A stretch of DNA of 64,000 nucleotides from SZAS-79 sp965279075 (GCA_965279075.1 CBDIHI010000002.1:14619-78618), one strand, 5' to 3'; numbered from the stretch's first letter, positions 1 to 9,444 are shown. Numbers and translations: made by a program. Notes: generated by a model not told the origin, from the sequence alone.

Positions 1-2
1 CC

Positions 3-1379
3 CTCGAGCGGCTCGTGGCCGAGCGCACCGCCGAATTGCAGGCGGCCAACGCGCGGCTGGAGGGCGAAATCAGCGAGAGGAAGCTTGCCGAGGGACGCGC
101 CCGGCATCTCGCCGACCATGACGCGCTGACGGGCCTGCCCAACCGGCGGATCCTGGAGGATCGCCTGACCCAGGCGCTGGCGCTCAGCTACCGCAACCGC
201 AAGCAGACCGCGGCGATGTTCATCGACCTGGACCGCTTCAAGACGATCAACGACTCGCTCGGTCACGCGGTCGGCGACCAGCTCCTGCGGGAGGTGGCCG
301 CGAGGCTGGTGAACCAGCTGCGGGTCGGCGATACCGTGTGCCGCATAGGTGGCGACGAGTTCGTCGTCGTGCTGCCTGAGATCACGCGCGGTGGCGATGC
401 CGCGCAGGTGGCCCAGAAGATCATCGAGACGCTGTCCGACCCCATCGTACTGGACGGCCGGGGCCTCACGGTCACGCCCTCGATCGGCATCAGCGTGTTT
501 CCCGAGGACGGCAGCGACGCCGAGACGCTCATCCGCAACGCAGACGCGGCGATGTACCACGCCAAGGAGATGGGGCGCAGCAACTACCAGTTCTTCACCG
601 AGCAGATGAACCTCGCGGCGAGCCGCAGGCTCACGCTCGAGAACGACCTGCGCCGCGCGGTGCAGAAGGAGGAACTGATCGTCTACTACCAGCCGATCTC
701 GGAGCTCAAGACGGGCTGCGTGGTGATGCACGAGGCGCTGCTGCGCTGGAAGCATCCCTCGCGCGGCCTCGTTTCGCCGGCGGATTTCATCCAGCTGGCC
801 GAGGACACCGGGCTGATCCTGAAGATCGGCGAACAGGCCCTGCGTGACGCGTGCAGGTGGGCCAGGCGGATCGGCGTCGACAAGCGGATGCCGGTCGCGG
901 TGAACATCTCGGCGCGCCAGTTCAACGACCCGAAGCTGGTGGAACTGGTGGCGCATACCCTGGAGGAAACCGGGCTGCCGGCCGACATGCTGGAGCTGGA
1001 GATCACCGAATCCACCGTGATGCGGCAGACGGACGCGACGCTCGGGATGCTAAGGCGCCTGAAGGACCTGGGCGTGTCGCTGGCGATCGACGATTTCGGC
1101 ACCGGCTACTCGAGCCTCGCCTACCTCAAGCGCTTCCCGGTGGACAAGCTGAAGATCGACAAGTCCTTCATCACCGACGTGCCCGGCAGCCGCGACCACA
1201 ACGCGATCGTCACGGCGATCATCGGCCTCGCGCACGCGCTCAGCCTCAGGGTCGTGGCCGAGGGCGTGGAAACCGAAGCGCAGCTGGAATTCCTGCAGGG
1301 CGCGGGCTGCGACCTGATCCAGGGGTACCTCGCGGGCAGGCCGATCGATGCCGATTCGGCCGCCGCTGAGTACCTGTAG
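3..1379 (+). CDS. GGDEF-EAL bifunctional c-di-GMP enzyme (5' truncated by window)
   Basis: Cyclic-di-GMP turnover protein whose start lies before the window; the frame is open from base 3. A short coiled linker (ERTAELQAANARLEGEI type, as after a sensor or HAMP region) leads into a GGDEF domain. Counting from the GTG at base 15, the GGDEF signature is at residues 112-116, preceded by an RxxD (RVGD, 103-106) at the exact five-residue spacing of the allosteric I-site. The EAL domain follows: EALLRW at about 240, then VNISARQF, EITES, the DDFGTGYSS loop, KIDKSF, AEGVET and QGYLAGRP. All catalytic and metal-binding motifs of both halves are therefore present, so both cyclase and phosphodiesterase activity are possible. 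The sensory N-terminus is not visible. The gene ends three bases from the convergent EF-G gene. Confidence 0.95.
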   Translation, partial: LERLVAERTAELQAANARLEGEISERKLAEGRARHLADHDALTGLPNRRILEDRLTQALALSYRNRKQTAAMFIDLDRFKTINDSLGHAVGDQLLREVAARLVNQLRVGDTVCRIGGDEFVVVLPEITRGGDAAQVAQKIIETLSDPIVLDGRGLTVTPSIGISVFPEDGSDAETLIRNADAAMYHAKEMGRSNYQFFTEQMNLAASRRLTLENDLRRAVQKEELIVYYQPISELKTGCVVMHEALLRWKHPSRGLVSPADFIQLAEDTGLILKIGEQALRDACRWARRIGVDKRMPVAVNISARQFNDPKLVELVAHTLEETGLPADMLELEITESTVMRQTDATLGMLRRLKDLGVSLAIDDFGTGYSSLAYLKRFPVDKLKIDKSFITDVPGSRDHNAIVTAIIGLAHALSLRVVAEGVETEAQLEFLQGAGCDLIQGYLAGRPIDADSAAAEYL

Positions 1380-1382
1380 GCC

Positions 1383-3512
1383 TTACTTCTCTTCCTTCTC
1401 CATCAGCTTGTCGACGAGGCCCGGCGGCACTTCCGCGTAGCGCGCGAACTCCATCGTGAAGGTGCCGCGGCCGCTGGTGGCCGAGCGCAGGAAGTTGATG
1501 TAGCCGAACATTTCCGCCAGCGGCACGAAGCCCTGGATGAACGCGCTGGGCCCTTTCTGGCCCTGGTCGGTCACCTGCCCGCGGCGGCGGTTCATGTCGC
1601 CGATCACGTCGCCGAGGTAATCGGCTTCGGTCACGACTTCGACGCTCATCACCGGCTCGAGCAGCTTGGGGCGGCTCGCCTTGTGCGACTCGCGGAAGCA
1701 CGCGCGGCCGGCGATCTCGAACGCGAGCGCCGAGGAGTCGACGTCGTGGTACTTGCCGTCGATCAGGCGCGCCTTGAAGTCGACGACTTCGTAGCCCGCG
1801 ATCTGGCCTTTCTTGCTCTCGGTCATGATCGCGTGCTGGACGGCGGGGATGAATTCACGCGGGATGCGCCCGCCGGTCACTTCGTCGGCCCACTCCACGC
1901 CGCTGCCGTAGGGGAGCGGCTCGAACACCATCTTGACCTCGGCGAACTGCCCGGAGCCGCCCGACTGCTTCTTGTGCGTGTAGATGTGCTCGACCGCGGT
2001 GCCGAAGGCCTCGCGGAAGCTCACCTTGGGCTTGCCCATCACCGCCTCGACGCCGAGCTCCGTACGCATGCGGTCGATGGTGATCTCGAGGTGCAGTTCG
2101 CCCATGCCCTTCAGCACGGTCTGGCCGGTTTCCTGGTCCACGGACAGTCGCAGCGACGGATCGGCCTTGACCATCTTGTAGAGCGCGGTGGACATCTTCT
2201 CGATGTCGGCACGGGTCTTGGGCTCCACCGAAACGCTGATCACGGGGTCCGGGAAGCGCATGCGCTCCAGCAACTGCGGGTGGGCCATGTCGGACAGCGA
2301 ATCGCCCGTCTCGGTGTCTTTCATCGAGACGAACGCGCAGATGTCGCCGGCACGCGCCTCCTCGATGTCCTTGGTCACGTTGGCCTGCACTTCCACGATG
2401 CGGCCGATGCGCTCTTTCTTGTCGCGCGTGACGTTCATCAGCGTGTCGCCCTTCTTGATCACGCCCGAATAGACGCGAACGAAGGTGAGCGTGCCGAACT
2501 GGTCGTTGATGACCTTGAAGGCCAGCGCACGCGCAGGGGCGTCGTCACGGACTTCCTGCTCGCCGATGATCTTGCCGTCCGGGTCGACCATGGAGATGCC
2601 GCCGTTCTCGCCGGGGTAGGGCATGTAGTCGATCACGCCGTCGAGGAGCTGCTGCACGCCCTTGTTCTTGAACGAGGAGCCGCAGAACACCGGCACCAGC
2701 TTGCCCTGCACGGTGCCTTTCCTGATGCATTCCTTCAGCTTGGCCATGTCGTACTTGCCGGTCTCGACGAATTCCATGAAGGCGTCGTCGTCCATGGCCA
2801 GCGCGGTCTCGATCGCTTCCTGGCGGAGTTCCAGCAGCTGGTCCATCCACTGGTTGTCGCGGGTGCTGGCGAACGTGAAGCGGCCCTTCATTTCCTCGAT
2901 GGGAATGGTTTCCCACGGGGAGTCCTTGTCCTCTTCCTTCCAGACGTAGCCGCAGCCGGCGATCAGGTCGACCATGCCCTTGAACTCGTCGTGGCTGCCG
3001 ATGGGAATCTGGCAGAGCACGATGGTGGCGCCGAGACGCTCCTTGATGCCGGTGATCGCCTTCTCGAAGTTGGCGCCCATGCGGTCCATCTTGTTGATGT
3101 AGCACATGCGCGGCACGTTGTACTGGTTCGCCAGGCGCCAGTTGGTCTCGGTCTGCGGCTCCACGCCCGCCACGCCGTCGAACACCACGACCGCGCCGTC
3201 CAGCACGCGAAGCGAACGGTTCACCTCGATGGTGAAGTCCACGTGGCCGGGGGTGTCGATGATGTTGACCTGGTGGCCTTTCCACTCGGTCGACACGGCG
3301 GCCGACTGGATCGTGATGCCGCGCTTCTTTTCCTGCTCGAGATAGTCGGTCGTCGTGCTGGTCTTTCCGTCCTTGGTGTCGTGGACGTCGATGATCTGGT
3401 GCTTCTTGCCGGTGTAGTAGAGCACGCGCTCCGTAGTGGTGGTCTTGCCCGCGTCGATGTGGGCGATGATCCCGATGTTGCGGTAGAGCTTGAGCTCTTT
3501 CTGCCTGGCCAT
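1383..3512 (-). CDS. fusA: Translation elongation factor G (stand-alone paralogue)
   Basis: EF-G, the GTPase that drives ribosomal translocation and recycling; 709 residues, normal length. G-domain motifs are intact: AHIDAGKT (17-24), RGITI (64-68), DTPGH (86-90) and NKMD (140-143). Domains II-V follow to the C-terminal LMEKEEK. The start at 3512 (MARQKEL) is chosen because AGGAAAG lies eight bases upstream and homology begins there; the frame stays open a further 71 codons upstream without EF-G similarity. Unlike the classical gene it is not flanked by rpsL, rpsG or tuf. The switch I region, with a [16 protein letters not shown] stretch, looks divergent from E. coli FusA. It is probably a second EF-G (FusA2-like) as found in many betaproteobacteria; whether it is the only copy cannot be seen here. 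Confidence 0.95.
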   Translation of the reverse strand: MARQKELKLYRNIGIIAHIDAGKTTTTERVLYYTGKKHQIIDVHDTKDGKTSTTTDYLEQEKKRGITIQSAAVSTEWKGHQVNIIDTPGHVDFTIEVNRSLRVLDGAVVVFDGVAGVEPQTETNWRLANQYNVPRMCYINKMDRMGANFEKAITGIKERLGATIVLCQIPIGSHDEFKGMVDLIAGCGYVWKEEDKDSPWETIPIEEMKGRFTFASTRDNQWMDQLLELRQEAIETALAMDDDAFMEFVETGKYDMAKLKECIRKGTVQGKLVPVFCGSSFKNKGVQQLLDGVIDYMPYPGENGGISMVDPDGKIIGEQEVRDDAPARALAFKVINDQFGTLTFVRVYSGVIKKGDTLMNVTRDKKERIGRIVEVQANVTKDIEEARAGDICAFVSMKDTETGDSLSDMAHPQLLERMRFPDPVISVSVEPKTRADIEKMSTALYKMVKADPSLRLSVDQETGQTVLKGMGELHLEITIDRMRTELGVEAVMGKPKVSFREAFGTAVEHIYTHKKQSGGSGQFAEVKMVFEPLPYGSGVEWADEVTGGRIPREFIPAVQHAIMTESKKGQIAGYEVVDFKARLIDGKYHDVDSSALAFEIAGRACFRESHKASRPKLLEPVMSVEVVTEADYLGDVIGDMNRRRGQVTDQGQKGPSAFIQGFVPLAEMFGYINFLRSATSGRGTFTMEFARYAEVPPGLVDKLMEKEEK

Positions 3513-3691
3513 GATGGTGCTTTCCTGTTGAGGTACTGGTGAGGATGAGCCGGTGCTGCCCGCGACGGTCTTTCCGAGGCGCCGCAAGCGCCGGCGGCGC
3601 GACCGCTGGGGCCCGCCGCCCGTGATCCGGCAAACCCGTGATTTTACATCAGGTTGGCCTTCGGCGGACAGGGGGCTGCTAGACTCACGCC

Positions 3692-4480
3692 ATGCGCCGC
3701 CCGGTGCTCCATTTCTCCCACGCAAACGGCTTCCCGGCCCCCAGCTATCGCAGCATGCTGGGCCGGCTGGACGCGCATTTCCGCGTCGGTGCCATCCCTG
3801 CCATCGGCATGGACCCCGCGTGCCCCCCGACCGAGGGCTGGCCCCACCTGCTGCGCCAGCTCGTCGCCCACCTGGAGCACCACCACGCCCAGCCCGTGGT
3901 CGGCGTCGGCCATTCCTTGGGCGGGTACCTGACCTTCATGGCGGCGGTGGCGCGCCCGGAGATGTTCCGCGCCATCATCCTGCTCGATTCGCCCGTGATC
4001 GGTGCGGTCAAGGGGCGCCTGCTCGGCGCGTCCAAGCGGTTCGGCATCGTCGACCGGGTCACCCCGGCGGGCGTCACGCGCGAGCGGCGCGCGGAGTGGG
4101 CGAGCCTTGCCGAGGCCGAGCGGCATTTCCGCGGCCGCAGGCTGTTCCGGCACTTCGCGCCGGAGGCCCTGCGCGACTACGTGCGCTACGGCCTGGTCGA
4201 CGACGGCCGGTGCCTCAGGCTGATGATCGACCCGGCGATCGAGTACCAGATCTACCGCACGATCCCGCACGACCTGCACCGCCTGCTGCCGCGGCTGAAG
4301 GTGCCGGCCGGTTTCATCGGGGGCGCGGACTCCGACGTGGTCAGGCGCGTGGGGCTTTCGACGATGCGGCGGGCCGGATTCGCGTTCCGGCGCGTGGAGG
4401 GCGGGCACCTGTTCCCGCTGGAGCACCCGCAGGCCGCGGCGGACGCGATACTCGATATGACCGCGAGGCTGGGTGCCTGA
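3692..4480 (+). CDS. Alpha/beta-hydrolase fold protein
   Basis: Predicted soluble serine hydrolase of 262 residues. It opens with the fold's first strand ([15 protein letters not shown], with the oxyanion-region HANG). It has a canonical nucleophile elbow GHSLGG with Ser75, a likely acid around GGADSD (about 212) and the catalytic His in [10 protein letters not shown] near 240. The substrate is unknown; esterase, lactonase or C-C hydrolase are all possible. It is divergent from the EF-G gene with a 179-bp spacer and followed 41 bp later by a Bug-family gene on the same strand. The ATG at 3692 gives full homology, though I see no strong Shine-Dalgarno sequence. Confidence 0.8.
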   Translation: MRRPVLHFSHANGFPAPSYRSMLGRLDAHFRVGAIPAIGMDPACPPTEGWPHLLRQLVAHLEHHHAQPVVGVGHSLGGYLTFMAAVARPEMFRAIILLDSPVIGAVKGRLLGASKRFGIVDRVTPAGVTRERRAEWASLAEAERHFRGRRLFRHFAPEALRDYVRYGLVDDGRCLRLMIDPAIEYQIYRTIPHDLHRLLPRLKVPAGFIGGADSDVVRRVGLSTMRRAGFAFRRVEGGHLFPLEHPQAAADAILDMTARLGA

Positions 4481-4521
4481 TAAGCTTGCGGCCGAAACCA
4501 CAAAAAATCAGGGAGACGACA

Positions 4522-5484
4522 ATGTTCAAGCTAACCGCCGCGCTCGCGGCCGCGCTCATTTCAGCGACCGCGTTCGCGCAAGGGTACCCGAGCCGCCCGA
4601 TCCGCATCCTCGTGCCGTTCACGGCGGGCGGGTCGTCGGACATGGTGGCGCGGGCGATCGGCGCAAAGCTGCCCGACGGCCTGCCGGGTGCGAGCGTGGT
4701 GGTCGAGAACCGCCCGGGTGCTAACGGCGCCATCGCCGCGGACCTCACCGCAAAATCCCCGGCCGACGGCTACACCATCCTGGTCGGCTCGATCGGCACC
4801 TTCGCGATCAACGTCGCTCTGCAGCCGAAGCTGTCCTACAACACGCTTCGCGACTTCGACCTGCTCACCGTCGCGGTGCGCACGCCGAACCTGCTGGTCT
4901 GCAATCCCAAGGTGCCCGCTTCGACGCTCGCGGAACTGCTCGGCTACCTGAAAAAGAATCCTGGCAAGGTGTCCTTCGCTTCGTCCGGCACCGGGTCGTC
5001 GGACCACCTGTCCGCGGAACTGCTGTGGCAGCGCACGGGTACGACCGGCATCCACGTACCCTACAAGGGCGGGTCGGCGGCCATGACGGACATGATCGGC
5101 GGTTCGGCCGAGTGCTCCTTCCAGAACCTCGGCGCGGTGTCGGGTCACGTGAAAGGCGGCCGGCTCAAGGCCATCGCGGTGACCAGCGGCAAGCGCAACC
5201 CCGTGTTCCCCGACACGCCGACGATGGCCGAAGCGGGCGTCCCCGGCTTCGAGGTCTACTCGTGGCAGGCGGTGGTGGCGCCCAAGGGCCTGCCGAAGGA
5301 CGTGCTGGCGAAATTGCATGGGGCGATCGTCGGCGCGCTCAATGCAGCCGAAACGAAATCGCGCTTCGACGCCCAGGGCTTCGACATCGTGGCGAACACG
5401 CCGGAGCAGTTCGCAGAGTTCCTCAAGGGCGAGATCGGCATGTGGCAGAAGGTCGTCGAGACCGGCGCAATCAAGGCTGACTAG
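4522..5484 (+). CDS. Bug-family (TctC-like) periplasmic substrate-binding protein
   Basis: Secreted solute receptor of the tripartite tricarboxylate transporter (Bug) family, 320 residues, which is typical. A Sec signal peptide (MFKLTAALAAALISATAFA, cleavage about residue 19) is followed by the family hallmarks YPSRPIRILVPFTAGGSSD, VVENRPGANG and the HVPYKGG motif in the middle. The start at 4522 is preceded by GGGAGACGAC. It is followed after 17 bp by an Ldh-family dehydrogenase on the same strand, so the ligand may be the substrate of that enzyme (a 2-hydroxy acid or similar). No TctA or TctB membrane partner is present in the window; orphan receptors of this kind are normal in Burkholderiales. 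Confidence 0.93.
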   Translation: MFKLTAALAAALISATAFAQGYPSRPIRILVPFTAGGSSDMVARAIGAKLPDGLPGASVVVENRPGANGAIAADLTAKSPADGYTILVGSIGTFAINVALQPKLSYNTLRDFDLLTVAVRTPNLLVCNPKVPASTLAELLGYLKKNPGKVSFASSGTGSSDHLSAELLWQRTGTTGIHVPYKGGSAAMTDMIGGSAECSFQNLGAVSGHVKGGRLKAIAVTSGKRNPVFPDTPTMAEAGVPGFEVYSWQAVVAPKGLPKDVLAKLHGAIVGALNAAETKSRFDAQGFDIVANTPEQFAEFLKGEIGMWQKVVETGAIKAD

Positions 5485-5501
5485 GAAGAACAGGGATATC
5501 C

Positions 5502-6578
5502 ATGGCAAAGATACACATCATCCGGGTCGAGCCGCTCACCGCGGCGATCAAGGCGCTCGTGCGCGGCTTCGGCAGCGACGCGCGAGAGGTCGACCTCGTC
5601 ACCGACAACCTCATCCAGGCCAACCTGACCGGGCATGACTCCCACGGCATCGGCATGCTGCCGAAGTATTCCGAAGCGTTCGTCGAAGGCGGGCTGAAGG
5701 CCAATGCGCACGTGAAGACGACGCTCGACGGCGGCGCGATGCTGCGCCTCGACGGGCAGGCGGGCTTCGGCCAGGTGATCGGCCATGAGGCGATGGAACT
5801 CGGCATCGCCCGCGCCAAGCAGTTCGGCAGCTGCATCGTGGCGCTCGGCAACTCGCACCACCTGTGCCGGATAGGCGCGTGGGCCGAGATGGCCATCGCC
5901 GCCAACCTGATATCGGTGCATTTCACCAACGTGATCTCGCGCCCGATCGTTGCGCCTTTCGGCGGCGGCGACGCCCGTTTCGGCACCAACCCCTTCACCG
6001 TGGGGATCCCGGTGCCGGGCGGCGAGCCGATCCTGCTCGACTTCGCCACCAGCGTGATGGCGCAGGGCAAGGCGAGGGTGGCCTATAACAAGGGCGAGCA
6101 GATGCCGCCCGGGCGACTGATCGACGACAAGGGCAACCCGACCACCGACCCGAAGTTCGCCGTGGTCGAGCCCACCGGCGCGATCGTCACTTTCGGCGAG
6201 CACAAGGGATTCGGCCTCGCCGTGGTGTGCGAGCTGCTCGGCGGCGCGCTGGCCGCGGGCATGGCCTGCCACGAGCCCGCGACCGGCAAGAAGCGCGTGC
6301 TGAACGGCATGCTCACGATCCTGTTCGACCCGGCCAGGCTGTCCGACGGCGCGATGTTCGCCGGCGAGATGAACGGGTTCATCGACTGGGTCAAGGCGTC
6401 GCCTGCGCAGGCCGGATTCGACCGCGTGCGCCTCGCGGGTGAGCCGGAGCGTGAGACGCGCGCCAAGCGCCTCGCCCAGGGAATCCCGGTGGACGAGACG
6501 AGCTGGGGCGATATCCTTAAGGCGGCCGAGCGCCTCAAGGTCGACCCCGCCGTGGTCAACCGGCTCGCCGGGCTGTAG
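5502..6578 (+). CDS. Ldh/malate-lactate dehydrogenase family oxidoreductase
   Basis: NAD(P)-dependent dehydrogenase of the Ldh_2 family (malate, L-lactate, ureidoglycolate and delta1-piperidine-2-carboxylate reductases), unrelated in fold to classical LDH. It has 358 residues. Visible family motifs are NLTGHDSHGIGMLP (catalytic His at about 48), the NSHHLCRIG segment (117-124, where most members have G for C), FGTNPFTVGIP and the DFATSVMAQGK region. The C-terminal HKGFGLAVVCELLGGAL helix is also typical. It lies 17 bp after the Bug protein and probably forms one operon with it. Substrate specificity within the family cannot be read from sequence; the winged-helix gene downstream may control the pair. 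Confidence 0.9.
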   Translation: MAKIHIIRVEPLTAAIKALVRGFGSDAREVDLVTDNLIQANLTGHDSHGIGMLPKYSEAFVEGGLKANAHVKTTLDGGAMLRLDGQAGFGQVIGHEAMELGIARAKQFGSCIVALGNSHHLCRIGAWAEMAIAANLISVHFTNVISRPIVAPFGGGDARFGTNPFTVGIPVPGGEPILLDFATSVMAQGKARVAYNKGEQMPPGRLIDDKGNPTTDPKFAVVEPTGAIVTFGEHKGFGLAVVCELLGGALAAGMACHEPATGKKRVLNGMLTILFDPARLSDGAMFAGEMNGFIDWVKASPAQAGFDRVRLAGEPERETRAKRLAQGIPVDETSWGDILKAAERLKVDPAVVNRLAGL

Positions 6579-6624
6579 CGCCGCGGGCGGAGATTTTTTT
6601 GTTAACCGGATGTAACGCGGCGCA

Positions 6625-6642
6625 AATCAATTCGGATTGATT
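6625..6642. promoter_or_regulatory. Perfect 7-bp inverted repeat upstream of regulator
   Basis: AATCAAT-TCGG-ATTGATT is a perfect inverted repeat with 7-bp arms and a 4-bp spacer in an unusually AT-rich patch. It ends 14 bp before the start codon of the winged-helix regulator. Its size and position fit an operator for an autoregulated MarR/GntR-type dimer. No U-tract follows, so a terminator is unlikely. Confidence 0.5.
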
Positions 6643-6656
6643 GCATACTCCAACGC

Positions 6657-7127
6657 ATGCGTGGCGAGTGCATTGCGGGCGACGGAAAACGGGAGTCGGA
6701 CCATTCTTGCGTGGCTCGGAGCGATCGTCGCGCGCGCCGCCTCCAGGCGGTGCTGGCCTTGCGCGAGTGGAGGCAAAGCTACCCTGAACTCTTCGGCACC
6801 CAGGTCCACATCGACTGCTTCATCCAGATCGGCATGCTTACGACGCATACCGACGTGATTCCCTCTCTCAGCACCCTCTACGGAAGGCTGTCCTGCGCCG
6901 AGAATTCGGTGCGTAACCACTTGCGCACCCTCGCGAGCGGCGGCTGGGTGACTTTCGTACGCATTCCCGGCCGGGATCGTCGTTCGATCGGGGTTCGCAT
7001 AGAGGCGCCGATCAAGCGCGCTTTCGACGAGTATTTTGTGCTGCTCGATGCGATCGGCGCTGCGGAGTCGGAAGACGCGGAATCAGAGGTCTCCGCACTT
7101 GTCGGGGCGAGTCCGGTCACTGCCTGA
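6657..7127 (+). CDS. Winged-helix (MarR-like) transcriptional regulator
   Basis: Small DNA-binding protein of 156 residues. The central part, about 60-120, reads as a winged helix: SLSTLYGRLSCAENSVRNHL forms the turn and recognition helix, and GGWVTFVRIPGRDRRSIGVRI forms a basic wing, followed by a helix that could dimerise. The first 30 residues are poorly conserved-looking and arginine-rich, so the true start may be internal, for example shortly before RLQAVLALREW. It lies 78 bp after the dehydrogenase gene on the same strand, with an AT-rich region and a perfect inverted repeat just before it. A MarR-like identity is inferred from architecture only; the effector is unknown. Confidence 0.7.
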   Translation: MRGECIAGDGKRESDHSCVARSDRRARRLQAVLALREWRQSYPELFGTQVHIDCFIQIGMLTTHTDVIPSLSTLYGRLSCAENSVRNHLRTLASGGWVTFVRIPGRDRRSIGVRIEAPIKRAFDEYFVLLDAIGAAESEDAESEVSALVGASPVTA

Positions 7128-7160
7128 CGCCGCGCGGCCCTCGCAGCCGCCACCTTGGTA

Positions 7161-7490
7161 TCAGTCGACGATGAAGAGTTTCGCGCCGCTTGTGGTCCGC
7201 GACCGGTGCGGCTCGGCTCCGTCGGCGACCTGGTAGCTCATTCCGGGCTTCAGGACGTATTTGCGGCCGTCGGCGAGTTCGGTCTCGAGTTCGCCCTCCA
7301 TGCACAGCAGGATATGGCCCTTCGAGCACCAGTGGTCGGCCACGTAGCCCGCCGTGTACTCGACCATGCGCACACGGATCGTGCCGAAATTCCTCGTGCG
7401 CCAGTAGGCCAAGCCGCTGTCGCCCCTGTGTTCGGTGCGCTCGACGCCGGACCAGTCGGTCGTGCCGAACGGTATCGCGTGCATATCCAT
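7161..7490 (-). CDS. Small cupin-fold protein with DHCW-like motif
   Basis: Single-domain cupin of 109 residues. The segment YTAGYVADHWCSKGHILLCMEGELETEL carries the first cupin motif in the form DHWCSKGH, close to the DHCW-motif cupin family. DGRKYVLKPGMSYQVADGAEPH is the second cupin motif with its metal-binding His. The start at 7490 is supported by a strong AAGGAGA seven bases upstream; an earlier in-frame ATG would overlap the preceding gene. It follows the FAA hydrolase gene by 13 bp and is surely cotranscribed, which suggests a role with the same metabolite, perhaps as an isomerase or sugar-acid handling enzyme. The catalytic role is unknown. Confidence 0.85.
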   Translation of the reverse strand: MDMHAIPFGTTDWSGVERTEHRGDSGLAYWRTRNFGTIRVRMVEYTAGYVADHWCSKGHILLCMEGELETELADGRKYVLKPGMSYQVADGAEPHRSRTTSGAKLFIVD

Positions 7491-7503
7491 GCCCGGGTCT
7501 CCT

Positions 7504-8349
7504 TCAGTCGTCCTTGATCGTGTTCCGTAGCACACCCACGCGGCTGACCTCGATCTCGACCACGTCGCCGGGCTTCATCCAGACGGGCGGTTCGCGGCGC
7601 GCGCCGACGCCGCCCGGGGTCCCGCTGACGATGACATCGCCCGCTTCGAGCGGCACCCAGGTGGAGAGGTGCGCGATCAGTTTCGGGATCGAGTGCACCA
7701 TCAGGTCGGTGGTGGTGTGCTGCATCTCCACGCCGTTGAGGCGCGTGATCAGCGTGAGCTCGGTGGCGGCGGGGATTTCGTCCGAGGTCACCATCCACGG
7801 GCCGAAGCCCCCGGTGGCGGCGAAGTTCTTGCCTGCGGTCCATTGCGTCGTGGCCCATTGCCAGTCGCGCACGGAACCGTCGTTGTAACAGCTGTACCCG
7901 GCGACGTAGTCCCACGAATCTTCCTCGCTGATGCGCCGGCCCGCCTTGCCGATGATGACCGCGATCTCGCCCTCGAAATCGAGCCTGGTCGATTCGCGCG
8001 GCCGCAGGAGAGGCTGGTCGTGGCCGACCTGCGATTCCGGAAAACGCACGAACACCGCGGGCGCCTCGGTCTTCTCACGCCGGGTTTCCTGCCGGTGGTC
8101 CTCGTAGTTGAGCCCGATGCAGAAAATCTTGCCCGGGTTCGGGATCGGTGGCAGGAGCGTCACGTCGGAGAGCTTGAGGTCCGGCTTCTGCCCGCACGCC
8201 TTGCGCGCCTCGGCCAGCCCCTCATGGCGCAGCAGGGTTCGGATGTCCGGGAAACGCGCGCCGATGCGCCGCGTAAGGTCGATCAGCCCGTCGCCCTCGA
8301 CGATTCCGTAGCAGGCGGCGTTCTGGTGCAGGTAAGTGGAGAGTTTCAC
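7504..8349 (-). CDS. Fumarylacetoacetate hydrolase (FAA) family protein
   Basis: FAH-superfamily hydrolase, decarboxylase or isomerase, acting on 2-oxo/enol acids late in aromatic or sugar-acid breakdown; 281 residues, matching the short FAHD2/UGL type. The metal site is visible: DFEGEIAVIIG (Glu126, Glu128) and YNDGSVRDWQ (Asp157), with Lys in WTAGKNFAATGGFGPW and the C-terminal SGTPGGVG loop. The GTG at 8349 is chosen because homology starts at VKLSTYLHQN and the distance to the divergent azlC start is then a normal 55 bp; in-frame codons extend upstream but would run into azlC. It is cotranscribed with the small cupin downstream. Confidence 0.9.
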   Translation of the reverse strand: MKLSTYLHQNAACYGIVEGDGLIDLTRRIGARFPDIRTLLRHEGLAEARKACGQKPDLKLSDVTLLPPIPNPGKIFCIGLNYEDHRQETRREKTEAPAVFVRFPESQVGHDQPLLRPRESTRLDFEGEIAVIIGKAGRRISEEDSWDYVAGYSCYNDGSVRDWQWATTQWTAGKNFAATGGFGPWMVTSDEIPAATELTLITRLNGVEMQHTTTDLMVHSIPKLIAHLSTWVPLEAGDVIVSGTPGGVGARREPPVWMKPGDVVEIEVSRVGVLRNTIKDD

Positions 8350-8404
8350 GTGAGGGTCCCCGATGCTTGGCGGTGAATAAAGGCCGCCAGCATACAATGA
8401 GTCA

Positions 8405-9151
8405 ATGTCTTCCATTGCGAACCAGGGCAAGCCCCGCGCCGGCGACGATACCTTCACCGGCGGCGCGCGTGCAGGCCTGCCGGTCGTGCTCGGATACCTT
8501 GGCATCGGCCTTGCAGCCGGCGTGGTCGAACGGGCGGTCGGGTTCTCCTACGCGGAAGTGCTGCTGCTTTCCATGGTCCTCTACGCAGGCTCGGCCCAGT
8601 TCGTCCTCACGAGCATGGTTGCGCTGGCGACGCCGCTGTCGGCGATCGTGCTGACCGTGTTCCTGGTCAACGTGCGCCACCTCCTGCTTTCGGCCGCGCT
8701 GGCCCCGTACTTTCGCGGGCTGCCGGCCTGGAAGAACGGACTGCTGGGGCTGCAGCTGACCGACGAAACGTTCGTGGTCGCGACGGCACGCTTTGCGAAG
8801 CGGCCGCCGACAGGCGCGGCGTGGATGGCCGGCCTCAATATCGCCGCCTACTCGACCTGGGCGCTGGCCAACGTCGCGGGCGCGGTGTTCTCCGCGCAGT
8901 TCGCCGGCTCGGCGACCGGCACCAAGGTGCTGGGCTTCGCGCTGCCCTGCATGTTCGCCGGGTTGCTGGTGCTGCAGCTCGCGGCGCGTCCTCGCATTCG
9001 ACTGGGTCTCGCTGTCGCGCTCTTCTCCGCGGCGCTCGGCGTCCTGGTGCAGTCCCTGCACCCGGGTCCTTGGGCGGTGATCGTGGCCACCGTCGCGGGT
9101 GCGACGCTCGGGCTGGGACTGGAACGATGGACATCCGCCCAGAGATCCTGA
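8405..9151 (+). CDS. azlC: AzlC-family branched-chain amino acid exporter, large subunit
   Basis: Multi-spanning inner-membrane protein of 248 residues, the large subunit of the AzlCD branched-chain amino acid efflux pair. Family hallmarks are GARAGLPVVLGYLGIGLAAGV, MVLYAGSAQFVL and the VNVRHLLLSAAL/PYFRGLP segment. Several hydrophobic helices extend to residue 248. The following AzlD frame overlaps its last 25 bases, as is usual for the pair. It is divergent from the FAA hydrolase gene. Export of leucine/isoleucine/valine is known for family members; the exact substrate here is inference. Confidence 0.93.
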   Translation: MSSIANQGKPRAGDDTFTGGARAGLPVVLGYLGIGLAAGVVERAVGFSYAEVLLLSMVLYAGSAQFVLTSMVALATPLSAIVLTVFLVNVRHLLLSAALAPYFRGLPAWKNGLLGLQLTDETFVVATARFAKRPPTGAAWMAGLNIAAYSTWALANVAGAVFSAQFAGSATGTKVLGFALPCMFAGLLVLQLAARPRIRLGLAVALFSAALGVLVQSLHPGPWAVIVATVAGATLGLGLERWTSAQRS

Positions 9152-9444
9152 CGCTTGTGCTCGCGTGCGCCGCGGTCACCGTCGTGCCGCGGGTGGTGCC
9201 GCTGGTGCTGCTCGCCAAGGTGGACCTGCCCGGATGGCTCCTGCAATGGCTCGGGTACGTCCCGATCGCAGTGCTGGCGGCCTTGCTCGCCATCGAGGTG
9301 CTGGTCGTCGACGGCCGGACGGCGGTTTCGATCGCCAACCCGTCCCTGCTTGCGACCATTCCGGCGCTGGCGGTAGCGGCCCTGACGCGCAGCCTGATCG
9401 GTACCGTGGCCGTCGGTGTGGGAGTCTATTGGCTACTGGCATAG
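9127..9444 (+). CDS. azlD: AzlD-family transporter, small subunit
   Basis: Very hydrophobic protein of 105 residues with about four membrane helices, the small partner of AzlC. It begins MDIRPEILTLVLACAAVTVVPRVVPL; the conserved proline-arginine (PRVVP) at the end of the first helix is typical, as is the LGYVPIAVLAALLAIEVLV segment. The start at 9127 lies inside azlC (25-bp overlap), so translation is probably coupled. The frame is open further upstream, but that part is an out-of-frame reading of azlC. Confidence 0.93.
   Translation: MDIRPEILTLVLACAAVTVVPRVVPLVLLAKVDLPGWLLQWLGYVPIAVLAALLAIEVLVVDGRTAVSIANPSLLATIPALAVAALTRSLIGTVAVGVGVYWLLA

Noticed and set aside
1683..3542. Plus-strand frame of over 600 codons opposite EF-G
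   Set aside because: It mirrors the EF-G gene, has biased composition (Val, His, Leu, Asp) and no motifs. EF-G on the minus strand has every G-domain motif.
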